Both the position numbers and the translations under genes were made by a program. Positions 23,819 to 32,397 of a stretch of DNA of 64,000 nucleotides are shown here, one piece after another (position 1 is the first letter of the stretch; every line of letters starts with the position of its first letter). The notes below the pieces were generated by a model, which saw nothing but the letters and a program-made list of their open reading frames with translations, had not been told where the DNA came from and searched no databases. Location of the stretch: contig NZ_QLUV01000001.1 of assembly GCF_003286075.1 (NCBI RefSeq), positions 186,001-250,000 on the forward strand, given 5' to 3'. This DNA comes from Paracoccus endophyticus. Its GTDB lineage: Bacteria; Pseudomonadota; Alphaproteobacteria; Rhodobacterales; Rhodobacteraceae.

Positions 23819-24969
23819 GCGGTGTCCTTCAGCAGCGGCGCTTCGCGCAGGCAGGGCCAGGCGTCGCGCAGGGGAATGGGCGGCTTGCCGGAGACGATCC
23901 GCAGCCGGTCGAGGGGCGTCAGCCGCCCGGCATAGAAGCGTTCGATCAGCGGCTCGGGCAGGCGATAGAAGCGGGACAGGACACGGTGGCGTTCCCCGGG
24001 CGCGCAGCCGCGGAACAGCATCCGGTTCAGCAGGCGCAGGAAGCGGTCGTCCGCCGCGCGGGCCAGCGCATGCGCGCGCACGGCGGCAAAGACGGCGGCG
24101 GTGGTGGGCTCAGTGGCGGCGACCACGTCCGCCACCCGCGCGGCGACCGGCAGGGAATAGCCGGTGACGGGATGGAACAGGCCCGCGCGCAGTCCGACGG
24201 GCACGGCCCCGCCCCGCGCGTCGGCCCACAGGCCACGGGCGTCATGGGCCAGCGCGATGGGCAGGACGCCCCGCTCGCGCCGAACCTCGCGGCTGGTCCA
24301 GCCCTTGTCCCTAGCATAACCGGCGATGGCGCGGGCCAGCGCCGCCTCGTCCAGCGCCGCGCCGTCGCTGTAGCGGGTGTCCTCGACCAGCAGGCGCGTG
24401 GGGGAAAAGGGCAGCAGATAGACGAAGCGATAGCCGTCCTGCTGGGGCACGGTCGCGTCCATGATCAGCGGGCGGGTGACGCCGTGCGGGGCGTCCATCT
24501 CGAACTCCAGCCCGACGAACTTCTGGTAGCCGGTGACGAGATGGCGCGAGGGCGCTGCGCCGCGCCCGTCGATGACACAGGGGGCCTCGATCCGCTCGGC
24601 CCCAAGGGTCGCGCTGCCCGCGTCCAGCGCGGTGATCGCGGCATTCCAGCGCAAGGTGACGCCGGGCGTGTCCGCGAGAAGCCGTGCCAGCCCCGCGCCG
24701 CTGACCGAGGCATAGCCCGCGCGCAAGGCGCGGGCGTGGTCGGGAAAGCGCACCTCCTGCCCGTCCCAGCGGCAGCGGATCGCCGGGGCAAGGCGGCGGT
24801 GCCAGGCCAGCCGCAGGTCGGGGTCGTGAAAGGACCAGGTGTGCGCGTCGGACGGGCCGGCTGCGCGGTCGAGCATCAGGATGCGCGTGCCGGGCCGCGC
24901 CTCGGCCACGGCCAGCGCAATCAGGGCGTTGGCAAGGCCCGCGCCTGCAAGGATCAGGTCGGGCCTCAT
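23815..24969 (-). CDS. crtY: lycopene beta-cyclase CrtY
   Basis: A 384-residue CrtY-type cyclase that closes both ends of lycopene to give beta-carotene. Seen: the N-terminal dinucleotide fold LILAGAGLANALIAL, THTWSFHDPDL-like AHTWSFHDPDL, the conserved QKFVGLEFEMDAPHG, MDATVPQQDGYRFVY, and LFHPVTGYSLP, all diagnostic of CrtY. The ATG at 24969 overlaps the crtX stop (ATGA) and directly precedes the nucleotide-binding motif. Membrane-associated and FAD/NAD(P)H dependent. Confidence 0.96.
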   Translation of the reverse strand: MRPDLILAGAGLANALIALAVAEARPGTRILMLDRAAGPSDAHTWSFHDPDLRLAWHRRLAPAIRCRWDGQEVRFPDHARALRAGYASVSGAGLARLLADTPGVTLRWNAAITALDAGSATLGAERIEAPCVIDGRGAAPSRHLVTGYQKFVGLEFEMDAPHGVTRPLIMDATVPQQDGYRFVYLLPFSPTRLLVEDTRYSDGAALDEAALARAIAGYARDKGWTSREVRRERGVLPIALAHDARGLWADARGGAVPVGLRAGLFHPVTGYSLPVAARVADVVAATEPTTAAVFAAVRAHALARAADDRFLRLLNRMLFRGCAPGERHRVLSRFYRLPEPLIERFYAGRLTPLDRLRIVSGKPPIPLRDAWPCLREAPLLKDTA

Positions 24970-26174
24970 GCGGCGGCCCGATGCGACAGGCGCGCCTCGA
25001 CCAGGTCGGCGGCGCGGGCGACGCCGCCGGCCGCGGCGATCTCGGCGGCCGGGGTGGCAAGCGCCGCGCGATACGAGGGATCGGACAGCACCGCCGCCAG
25101 CGCCTCGCGGATCGCGGCGCGGGTGGCGCGGCGCGGGGGCAGGACGCGGGCCGCGCCATGAAAGGCCAGACGCGCGGCGGTGGCGGGCTGCTCGAACGCC
25201 AGCGGGATCGCCAGCATCGGCACCTGCGCGGCCGCGCAATCCAGCACGGTGTTCATCCCGGCATGGGTCACGCAGGCGGCGGCCCGCGCAAGCACCGCGC
25301 GCTGGGGGAAGAAATCGCGGATGATGGCGCGGCCGGGCAGCGCCGCTGCCTCGGCGTGGGTCAGCCCACCGCAATGGGCCAGCGCCAGGCAGACATTCAG
25401 GTCGTCCGCCGCCCCTGCGATGGCGGCCAGCAAGCGCCGCCGCCCGCCCTGCAACGTGCCCAGCGAGGCAAAGACCAGCGGCCGGCCGCCGGTATCCAGC
25501 CTGAATGCGCCCGGCGCGCCGTCCCGCAGCGGCCCGACCGCCCGCGCCCCCGGCCCGGGCGCATGGGGGAAATCCAGCGAGGACACCATCTGCCGCAGGT
25601 CCAGGTCGGGCGAGATCCAGTCGTCGATCCGTTGCCGCACGGCCAGGCGGTGGTCGCGGCAGCCCTGCGCCAGCGCCCGCGATTGCAGCACCATCAGCGC
25701 GTCGGCCACGCGCCAGCCGCCGCGGTTGCGCCGCCTGCCCTCCTCTCCGGCAAGCCAGGGCCAGTCCACGAAGGGCGGCGGGATCGCCTCGTCCCGGTCC
25801 AGCGGCAGGGCCGAGGCCAGCGTCACGCGGGGGAGGCCCGCCGCCTCGGCCGCAAGGCTTGCGCCCGGCTCGGCCTGATCGGCGACGACAAGATCGGGGG
25901 CCATGCGGCCCAGCGCGTCCGGCCCCTGGCGGACAAAGCCGCGCGTCGCCGCTGCCGTGGCGCGCAGCGTGCGGATCAGCCCCGCCCCGCGCAGGTCGGG
26001 ATCGCGGGTGCCCAGGCTGACAAAGCCCACCCGCTCGTGCGCCGCCAGCGGCTTCAGCCCCTCGCCGCCCAGCATGCGGCAATCGTGTCCGCGCGCCGCC
26101 AGCATCCGTGCCAGCACCCCGTGAACGGCGGCGTGGCTGGGCAGGGCGGGCAGGCAGAACGCGATGCGGGCCAT
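24966..26174 (-). CDS. crtX: zeaxanthin/astaxanthin glucosyltransferase CrtX
   Basis: A 402-residue GT-B glycosyltransferase of the UGT/CrtX family, expected to transfer glucose from UDP-glucose to the hydroxyls of zeaxanthin, adonixanthin or astaxanthin. Seen: the N-terminal FCLPALPSHAAVHGVLARML with the early His, PDLVVADQAEPGA, FASLGTLQGGRRRLL, and the C-terminal sugar-nucleotide region FFPQRAVLARAAACVTHAG followed by NTVLDCAAAQVPML. The length fits CrtX (about 410-430). It sits between crtZ (seven-base gap) and crtY (four-base overlap), an unusual position: many Paracoccus clusters run W-Z-Y-I-B with no crtX. Confidence 0.92.
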   Translation of the reverse strand: MARIAFCLPALPSHAAVHGVLARMLAARGHDCRMLGGEGLKPLAAHERVGFVSLGTRDPDLRGAGLIRTLRATAAATRGFVRQGPDALGRMAPDLVVADQAEPGASLAAEAAGLPRVTLASALPLDRDEAIPPPFVDWPWLAGEEGRRRNRGGWRVADALMVLQSRALAQGCRDHRLAVRQRIDDWISPDLDLRQMVSSLDFPHAPGPGARAVGPLRDGAPGAFRLDTGGRPLVFASLGTLQGGRRRLLAAIAGAADDLNVCLALAHCGGLTHAEAAALPGRAIIRDFFPQRAVLARAAACVTHAGMNTVLDCAAAQVPMLAIPLAFEQPATAARLAFHGAARVLPPRRATRAAIREALAAVLSDPSYRAALATPAAEIAAAGGVARAADLVEARLSHRAAA

Positions 26175-26181
26175 GGGCGGC

Positions 26182-26709
26182 CTAGTCCTCGGCCCGGTCG
26201 GCGCGCCAGGCGTCGCGGTGCTGCGACTGCCGCTTTGCCAGCACGCCCGACGCCCTGAGCCGCGCCTTGAGGTCGTCCACCGGCGGCGCATAGACAAAGC
26301 CGAAGGACACGCAGTCGTCGCGCCCCTCGACCGCGTGATGCAGCCGGTGCGCCTGATACAGCCTGCGGAAATAGCCGCGGCGGGGCACATAGCGGAACGG
26401 CCAGCGCTGGTGCACCAGCCCGTCGTGGACGACGAAGTAGATCACGCCATAGACGCTCATCCCCACCGCGACCCACCACATCCACGGCCACCAGCGGCTG
26501 CCGATCACGAACAGCACGATCGACAGGGCCGCAAAGACCACGGCGTACAGGTCGTTCTTCTCGAACGGGCCGTGGCGATCCTCGTGGTGCGACTTGTGCC
26601 AGCCCCAGCCCAGGGGGCCGTGCATGATCCAGCGATGGACGGAATAGGCCACGCCCTCCATCAGCGCGACGGTCAGCACGACGATCAGCAGGGGGCCGAG
26701 GACGCTCAT
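26182..26709 (-). CDS. crtZ: beta-carotene hydroxylase CrtZ
   Basis: A 175-residue di-iron membrane hydroxylase of the fatty-acid-hydroxylase superfamily; it adds 3- and 3'-hydroxyls to beta-ionone rings. The His clusters are visible: HRWIMHG, HKSHHEDRHG, VHDGLVHQRW and HRLHHAVEG, among hydrophobic helices. The length and the C-terminal polar tail (RQSQHRDAWRADRAED) are typical. The ATG overlaps the crtW stop (ATGA). With crtW it completes the set for astaxanthin. Confidence 0.97.
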   Translation of the reverse strand: MSVLGPLLIVVLTVALMEGVAYSVHRWIMHGPLGWGWHKSHHEDRHGPFEKNDLYAVVFAALSIVLFVIGSRWWPWMWWVAVGMSVYGVIYFVVHDGLVHQRWPFRYVPRRGYFRRLYQAHRLHHAVEGRDDCVSFGFVYAPPVDDLKARLRASGVLAKRQSQHRDAWRADRAED

Positions 26710-27428
26710 GCCCGGCGCCGGCGGGTCGAGGGCAGCCGCCACCAAGGGACCGAGGGGTGCAGGTGATGCTCGTGGTGATAGCCGCCGAAGTGAAAGCAGG
26801 TCAGCAGCGACAGCGGATCGCTGAGACGGGTGGACCGCGCGTTGTGGCGGTCGGGGAATGCGTCCTGGCCGGGCCGGTGCGGCAGCCAGGTGCCGAAGAC
26901 GAACAGCTGCATGGACGCGAGGATCGAGGGGACCGCCCAGAACGCCACATAGGCCCAGCGCGGCCCCAGGATCAGCGCATAAAGGATGGTCGCGCCGCCC
27001 AGCACCCAGAACTCGCGCCAGCCGAAATAGGTGCGCACGAACTGCGCGTACCAGGTCACCGGCCCGCCCCGGCCAAAGTCGGGGTCGTCGTCGGTGCCCG
27101 CGTGCCGGTGATGGGCCATGTGCTTGACGATCAGCTTGCGCCAGGAAAAGCCGGCATAGAGCAGCAGCGACAGCGACCCGATGGCCCTGTTGAGGCGGGG
27201 ATGGCCGGGCGCCACGGCCCCGTGCATGGCGTCATGCGCCACGATGAACAGGCCGACCGACAGCCAGGTCAGCCCGACAAGGCACAGCAGCGCCAGGCCG
27301 GGTGCTGCGGCGGCGTCCAGGCGCCAGACCGCAAGGGCGTGCAGGGCCAGCCACGCGCCGATCACGCCCACGGACAGCGCAAGGCCAGCCAGGGTGCCGG
27401 CACCGGGACGGCGGAACGCTTCGGGCAT
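26706..27428 (-). CDS. crtW: beta-carotene ketolase CrtW
   Basis: A 240-residue di-iron membrane 4-ketolase that introduces 4-keto groups into beta-ionone rings, leading with CrtZ to astaxanthin. Seen: the three His motifs HDAMHG, HMAHHRHAGTDDDPDF and FHFGGYHHEHHLHPSVPWW, the invariant GFSWRKLIVKHM, and FGTWLPHRPG. The ATG at 27428 has GAGGTAAG upstream as a ribosome-binding site and gives the usual length (about 242); a TTG 39 bases further up is less likely. It follows idi after 40 bases. Confidence 0.97.
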   Translation of the reverse strand: MPEAFRRPGAGTLAGLALSVGVIGAWLALHALAVWRLDAAAAPGLALLCLVGLTWLSVGLFIVAHDAMHGAVAPGHPRLNRAIGSLSLLLYAGFSWRKLIVKHMAHHRHAGTDDDPDFGRGGPVTWYAQFVRTYFGWREFWVLGGATILYALILGPRWAYVAFWAVPSILASMQLFVFGTWLPHRPGQDAFPDRHNARSTRLSDPLSLLTCFHFGGYHHEHHLHPSVPWWRLPSTRRRRA

Positions 27429-27468
27429 GCCGGTCTTACCTCGGTCGCTGTGTTTCGCCTGTTCCAAT

Positions 27469-28545
27469 CTATGTCATCGCGCCCGCGGTTTCCAGACGAG
27501 GCGCCGGTTCGCCGAGGGTTGCCCCCTCGTCCAGTGGCGCCCGACGCAGGGCGGTCAGGTCGGCCGATCCGGTGCAGAACATCGCGATCCGAAGCTGTTC
27601 GATCACGCCGCCCAGATGCCCGGCCAGCGCCTCGGGCCCGCTTTGCGCGGCAGGCAGGGCGCCGGCCGCCTGCCCGGCCAGTTCCGCGCCCAGGCGGATC
27701 GCGCGCGCCACGTCCAGCCCGTGGCGCACCCCGCCCGAGGCGATCAGCGTCGTGCCCGGCCCCATCAGCGGCGCCATGCCGGCGACCGCCCGCGCGGTCG
27801 GGATGCCCCAGTCGAAGAACGGTGCGCCGATTTGCCGCAGCCGGTCGTCGCCGCGTTCCGCCTCGACCCGCGCCCAGCTTGTGCCGCCGACGCCCGCGAC
27901 GTCCAGAATCACCACGCCTGCGTCCAGCAGCCGCCGTCCCACCGCCGCGGACAGTCCCGCCCCCACCTCCTTGACGCCCAGGGGCACCGGCAGGGCGCGG
28001 GCCAGCGCCTCGATCCGCGCCAGCAGGCCCGAAAAATCGCGGTCGCCGCCGGGCTGGATCGCCTCTTGCAGGGGGTTGAGGTGCAGCATCAGGCCGTCGG
28101 CCTCCAGCATCTCGACCGCGCGCCGCGCCTCGTCGGGCCCCATGCCGCGGTTCAGCTGCACCGCGCCCAGGTTGCCCAGGATCGGCACGTTCGGGGCCCG
28201 CGCGCGCAGTTCGCGCCCCAGCCCGCCCGCGCCCCGCCCCTCGATGGCGATGCGCTGCGATCCCACGGCCAGCGCCAGCCCCAGCGTGCCGCAGGCCTCG
28301 GCGATCGCCAGGTTGATCCGCGCCGCCTCGGCCGTGCCGCCGGTCATCGCCGACACCATCAGCGGCGCCGACAGCGCGCGCCCCAGGAACACGGTGCCGG
28401 TGTCGATGGCGTCAAAGGACAGTTCGGGCAGCGCGTCGTGGACAAAGCGCACAGCGTCGAACCCCGTGCCGCGCGTGCCCTGCACGCCGCGCCCGTCCGC
28501 GACGATCGCCAGATGCTCGGACTTCCGCTCGCCGATGCCGTCCAT
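27469..28545 (-). CDS. fni: isopentenyl-diphosphate delta-isomerase, type 2 (FMN)
   Basis: A 358-residue type-2 IPP isomerase, an FMN- and NADPH-dependent TIM-barrel enzyme interconverting IPP and DMAPP. Seen: RKSEHLAIV at the N-terminus, APLMVSAMTGGT, LALAVGSQRIA, HLNPLQEAIQPGGDRDF (the H-x-N-x-x-Q-E substrate motif), GVKEVGAGLS, GGTSWARVEAER, and a phosphate-binding IASGGVRHGLD. Type 2 isomerases are common where a mevalonate pathway operates, as in some Paracoccus; no mevalonate genes are in this window. It is 15 bases downstream of the TetR gene and upstream of crtW, so precursor balancing is built into the crt operon. Confidence 0.95.
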   Translation of the reverse strand: MDGIGERKSEHLAIVADGRGVQGTRGTGFDAVRFVHDALPELSFDAIDTGTVFLGRALSAPLMVSAMTGGTAEAARINLAIAEACGTLGLALAVGSQRIAIEGRGAGGLGRELRARAPNVPILGNLGAVQLNRGMGPDEARRAVEMLEADGLMLHLNPLQEAIQPGGDRDFSGLLARIEALARALPVPLGVKEVGAGLSAAVGRRLLDAGVVILDVAGVGGTSWARVEAERGDDRLRQIGAPFFDWGIPTARAVAGMAPLMGPGTTLIASGGVRHGLDVARAIRLGAELAGQAAGALPAAQSGPEALAGHLGGVIEQLRIAMFCTGSADLTALRRAPLDEGATLGEPAPRLETAGAMT

Positions 28546-28560
28546 GCGTTCCCCGTTGCC

Positions 28561-29181
28561 CTAGTGCACACGATACGCGCGCACGAACCCCTGCACCACA
28601 TGGTCAAGAAAGGCATCGCCGTCGAGCGGGTAGAGCGCGGCGCCCCCCAGTTGCGTCTGGTGCAGGGCGCCCATCAGCAGCGGCGAGGCCAGCGCCAGCG
28701 CGGCCATGCGGGTGTCCACGGCGCGCATCTCGCCGCGCGCGACATGCGCGTCCAGCCGTTCGGTCAGCGCGATCACGAACGGCTCGAACATGGTCTGGAT
28801 GAACGCAGGCCCCAGCAGGTCGTCGCGTATCCCCTCGACCATGCCCATCGCCAGAACGCCGGCCACGCCATGCCGGGTCAGGACGGTCCAGGACAGCGCC
28901 GCCGCATCACGCACCGAGGTCGCGAAATCGGGGCCGGGCACGCGGGTCGCCTCGAACTGGCCCTGCCCGCGCTCGCCCGATTGCTCGAACACGGCCAGCA
29001 CGATGTCGTTTCGCTTGCCGAAATAGTGGTTGAGGGTCGAGACGCTGCAATCCGCGGCCAAGGCCAGTTCGCGCAGGGTCGGGCGCATCGCACCCGGCTG
29101 AAGCAGGCGCGTCTTGATGCGGTCGAGCAACTCGGCCCGCCGCTGGTCAAAGCGTGCGTTGCGCGCCCCCTTCGTCCTCAC
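28561..29181 (-). CDS. TetR-family transcriptional regulator in the crt operon
   Basis: A 206-residue TetR/AcrR repressor-type protein. The N-terminal DNA-binding domain is clear: LRELALAADCSVSTLNHYFG, the helix-turn-helix with the family's typical closing Y-F-G-K, at about residues 35-60. The rest is the all-helical ligand-binding domain. The GTG at 29181 has GAGGAG eight bases upstream and is preferred over an open but Arg-rich upstream extension. Only 15 bases separate it from idi and 37 from the upstream DUF2585 gene, so it is probably transcribed with the carotenoid genes and may control them. Ligand and operator are unknown. Confidence 0.88.
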   Translation of the reverse strand: MRTKGARNARFDQRRAELLDRIKTRLLQPGAMRPTLRELALAADCSVSTLNHYFGKRNDIVLAVFEQSGERGQGQFEATRVPGPDFATSVRDAAALSWTVLTRHGVAGVLAMGMVEGIRDDLLGPAFIQTMFEPFVIALTERLDAHVARGEMRAVDTRMAALALASPLLMGALHQTQLGGAALYPLDGDAFLDHVVQGFVRAYRVH

Positions 29182-29218
29182 TGCCCGTCTCCTCTGTCTG
29201 TCCCGGCGCGCCGGCCCC

Positions 29219-29788
29219 TCAGCGCAGCACGAGCCTGGCGGTGCCAAGGACCAGACCGTCGCTGATCACCAGCGCCCCCGCAATCTCGACCAGCACGCCG
29301 GCGGTGATGACGAGCCAGCGCGGACAGCCGTGCGCGGCAAGACTGCCCCCCAGCACGAACGCGCAATCGCTCAGCGCATTCACGATGCTGTCCCCGCGAT
29401 AGACGGCGGGCCCTTGCGGGGCGTTGAACAGCGCGATGACCGCCGGGGTGTTCTCGACGATCTCCCACACGCCGCTGCAGGCGATCACCAGCAGCAACCG
29501 GCGGTGCAGCGGCCAGTGCGGCCGCAGCGCCGTCGCCGCAAGGTATAGCGCGGCACCCGAGACCGCGTGAAGCGGCGAATAGAAATCCATCACATGCTGC
29601 GAGTTGTGGGCCGACAGCAGGCTGCCGTTCCACCACTCCAGCGGCACCGCCGCAGGCAGCGCGTCGCGGCCCAGCACGACCAGCCACGCCGCGACCAGGC
29701 CATTGACCAGCACAAACCCCAGGCACAGCGCGGCCACGGACCGCGCGGCGGGCGGCAGGGTCCGAACGCCAAGGGATGGTGACGGCAT
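29219..29788 (-). CDS. UPF0314/DUF2585 integral membrane protein
   Basis: A 189-residue membrane protein of the uncharacterised UPF0314/DUF2585 family found in alphaproteobacteria. Seen: four to five hydrophobic segments, the family core NSQHVMDFYSPLHAVSGAALY, split here as HNSQHVMDFYSPLH and GAALYLA, then GVWEIVENTPAVIALFN and RGDSIVNALSDCAFVLGG. The function is unknown. The ATG at 29788 leads straight into the first helix; a GTG 36 bases upstream is possible. It lies 37 bases before the TetR gene on the same strand, so it may be the first gene of the idi-crt transcript. Confidence 0.82.
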   Translation of the reverse strand: MPSPSLGVRTLPPAARSVAALCLGFVLVNGLVAAWLVVLGRDALPAAVPLEWWNGSLLSAHNSQHVMDFYSPLHAVSGAALYLAATALRPHWPLHRRLLLVIACSGVWEIVENTPAVIALFNAPQGPAVYRGDSIVNALSDCAFVLGGSLAAHGCPRWLVITAGVLVEIAGALVISDGLVLGTARLVLR

Positions 29789-29865
29789 CAGCCCCGCCCG
29801 GCCGTGGGTGTGATCGCAATGCACGTCGGACGGCTCTCCGGTTCGGGCCCGCCCGCATTGGCCGC

Positions 29866-32397
29866 TCAGTCGGCCCTCAGCACGGCGGCGGGTCTTACGG
29901 TCAACGCCCGCAGCGCGAAGAAAAGTTCCGCCGCCAGCGTGGCCAGCACCCCGCCCGCGACCAGACCGACCGCGTTGGACCAGATCACCGCATGGTCGAT
30001 GTCCAGCACGAACCGCGCCACCGCCCAGCCGCCCGTCACCCCCGCGGCCAGCGCGGTCAGGCCCGCCACAAGGCCCAGGATCGCCGCGCGCAGCGCAAGG
30101 CTGGCCAGGATCACCGCCCGGCTGGCGCCCAGGGTCTTGAGGATCGCGGCCTCATAGCGCCGGGCGCGCGCGCCCGCCAGCGCGGTCCCGACCAGAACGG
30201 CAAAGCCCGTGACCAGCGTGGCGGCGGCCCCCCAGCGCACGGCGACGGCGATGCCGGCCAGCAGGTCCGACGCGCGGTCGATCGCCTCGGCCACGGGGAT
30301 GGCGGTGACGTTGGGCCAGCGGTCGGCGACGGCGCGCAGGATCGCGCCCTCGGTGCCCGGGGCGGCATAGACGGTGGCGATCCAGGTGTGCGGCGCGCCC
30401 CGAAGCGCGGCGGGGTTCATCGACATGACGAACCCGATGCCTGCGTTGCGGAAATCGACCTTGCGGAACGAGGCGACGGTTCCGGTGATGTCGCGCCCCA
30501 TGATGTTGACGGTCAGCGTGTCGCCCAGGGCCAGCCCGATCTCGGCCCCCTCGTCGGCGGAAAAGCTGATCAGCGGCGGGCCGTCATAGTCCGGCGGCCA
30601 CCAGTCGCCCGCCGTGATGGTCGTGCGGGCGGGCGGGTCGTCGGAATAGGTGACGCCCCGGTCGCCCCGGATCACCCAGTGATCGCCCGCGACCTCGGCC
30701 GCGGGACGGCCGTTGATCTGCGCGATGACGCCGCGCAGCATCGGCGCGGCCTCGACGCGGGTGACGGCGGGATGGCCGCGCACCAGCGCGTTGAAGCCGT
30801 CGATCTGGTCGGGTTGCAGGTCCACGAAGAAGAAGGACGGCGCGACGCCCGGCATCTCGCGCGCGATGGCGGTGCGCAGCGTGCCGTCGATCTGCCCGAC
30901 CGTCGCCAGCACCGCCAGCCCCAGGCCCAGCGACAGCACGACCGCCGACGCCTCGGCCCGGCGGGTCCGCACCGCGCCCAGCGCCAGCCGCAGCGCGGGA
31001 CGGGTGCGGGCCAGCGGCATCAGCGCCCGCGCCAGCAGCGGCGCGGTCAGGGCCGCGCCCGCCAGCAGCGCCAGCGTGGCCGCGATCGCCCCCAGCGTCC
31101 ACCACGCCAGCCGCCCGTTGCCCGAAAACGCGACCGCCGCCCCCAGCAGCGCCGCCCCCGCGGCGCCGATCAGCATCAGATAGCGCGCCCCCGGCAGGCG
31201 GCGGGCGGGCGCCACGGCCGAGCGGAACAGCACGGCCGCCCGCGTCTCGGCCGCCCGCGCCAGCGGCCACAGCGTAAAGACCAGCGCCGCCAGCACGCCA
31301 TAGACGGCCGCCTCGGCCAGCGGGCCGGGATAGACGCCGAAGGCCGCGGGCATCGGCAGGCGGGTCTGGATCAGCGGGGCCAGCGCCAGCGGCAGGCCCG
31401 CGCCCAGCACCAGACCCGCCGCGACGCCGATCGCCGTCAGCACCCCGACCTGCAGCAGATAGATCAGGAACACCGTGCCCCGGCTTGCCCCCAGGGTCTT
31501 GAGGGTGGCGATGACGGGCACCTTTTCGTCCAGATAGGCGCGCACCGCCGCCGCGACGCCGACCCCGCCAACGGCCAGGCCCGACAGCCCGATCAGCACC
31601 AGGAACGCGCCCAGCCGGTCCACGAAGGTGGACAGCCCCGGCGCGCCGTCGCGCGCGTCGCGCCAGCGCGGGGCCGCGCCCTCCAGCGCCTGCGTGACCT
31701 GCGCCTGCGCCGCGTCCAGGTCGGTCCCGGGCGGCAGGCGCAGGCGGTACTGCGTCTCAAACAGCGTGCCCGGCCCCAGCAAGCCGCTTTGCGCCAGATC
31801 GGCGGTCCGCACGATGGTGATCGGCCCCAGCGCCAGGCTTTCGCCCGCGTTGTCGGGGAAGCGGTCCAGGATCGCCGTCAGGGTGAAGTCCTGCACGCCG
31901 AGCCGAAAGCGGTCCCCGACCGACAGCCCCAGGCGATCCGCGAGCGCAGGTTCCATCACCGCGCCGGGCAGGCCGCCGCCCGGCGCAAGCGCGCGGTTTA
32001 GCGCGATGGGCGGTGACAGCGCGACGGTGCCGACCAGCGGATAGGCGTCATCCACGGCCTTGACCTGCGTCAGCGCACGCTCGGCCGCGCCGCCCTGCCC
32101 GACCGTGGCCATCGACCGGAACTCGGCCGTCTCGGACACCGCCTGCGCGATGCCCTCCAGCGTGGCGCGTTCGGCGTCGGTGGCAAAGCGATAGGTCAGC
32201 TCGACCTCGGCGTCGCCCCCCAGCAGCGCCGCGCCGTCGCGCGCCAGCCCCGCCTGGATGGCCGCGCGCACGGTTCCGACCGCCGCCAGCGCCGCCACCG
32301 CAAGCGCAAGGCAGGTCAGGAAGACGCCAAAGCCCCTCAGCCCGCCGCGCAGTTCCTGCCGCGCGATGCGCCAGCACAGGCGCAGGTCCCCGCTCAT
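29866..32397 (-). CDS. ABC transporter permease, FtsX/MacB-like (YbbP-type)
   Basis: An 843-residue permease with an N-terminal helix (about residues 20-40), a large periplasmic domain and two FtsX-type blocks of membrane helices (about 255-430 and 700-830), as in YbbP/predicted lysophospholipase L1 exporters. Seen: LKTLGASRGTVFLIYLLQVG and the matching LKTLGASRAVILASLALRAA, the duplicated coupling-helix motif that contacts the ATPase. Such systems do not import solutes but work on lipids or lipoproteins by mechanotransmission. It overlaps the ATPase gene by four bases, and the esterase is divergent next to it, which is the conserved ybbA-ybbP/tesA arrangement. Confidence 0.92.
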   Translation of the reverse strand: MSGDLRLCWRIARQELRGGLRGFGVFLTCLALAVAALAAVGTVRAAIQAGLARDGAALLGGDAEVELTYRFATDAERATLEGIAQAVSETAEFRSMATVGQGGAAERALTQVKAVDDAYPLVGTVALSPPIALNRALAPGGGLPGAVMEPALADRLGLSVGDRFRLGVQDFTLTAILDRFPDNAGESLALGPITIVRTADLAQSGLLGPGTLFETQYRLRLPPGTDLDAAQAQVTQALEGAAPRWRDARDGAPGLSTFVDRLGAFLVLIGLSGLAVGGVGVAAAVRAYLDEKVPVIATLKTLGASRGTVFLIYLLQVGVLTAIGVAAGLVLGAGLPLALAPLIQTRLPMPAAFGVYPGPLAEAAVYGVLAALVFTLWPLARAAETRAAVLFRSAVAPARRLPGARYLMLIGAAGAALLGAAVAFSGNGRLAWWTLGAIAATLALLAGAALTAPLLARALMPLARTRPALRLALGAVRTRRAEASAVVLSLGLGLAVLATVGQIDGTLRTAIAREMPGVAPSFFFVDLQPDQIDGFNALVRGHPAVTRVEAAPMLRGVIAQINGRPAAEVAGDHWVIRGDRGVTYSDDPPARTTITAGDWWPPDYDGPPLISFSADEGAEIGLALGDTLTVNIMGRDITGTVASFRKVDFRNAGIGFVMSMNPAALRGAPHTWIATVYAAPGTEGAILRAVADRWPNVTAIPVAEAIDRASDLLAGIAVAVRWGAAATLVTGFAVLVGTALAGARARRYEAAILKTLGASRAVILASLALRAAILGLVAGLTALAAGVTGGWAVARFVLDIDHAVIWSNAVGLVAGGVLATLAAELFFALRALTVRPAAVLRAD

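Noticed and set aside
29776-32001. Plus-strand open frame of 741 codons opposite the FtsX-like permease
   Set aside because: Antisense to a clear permease; composition dominated by Arg, Gln, Gly and His with no recognisable domain.
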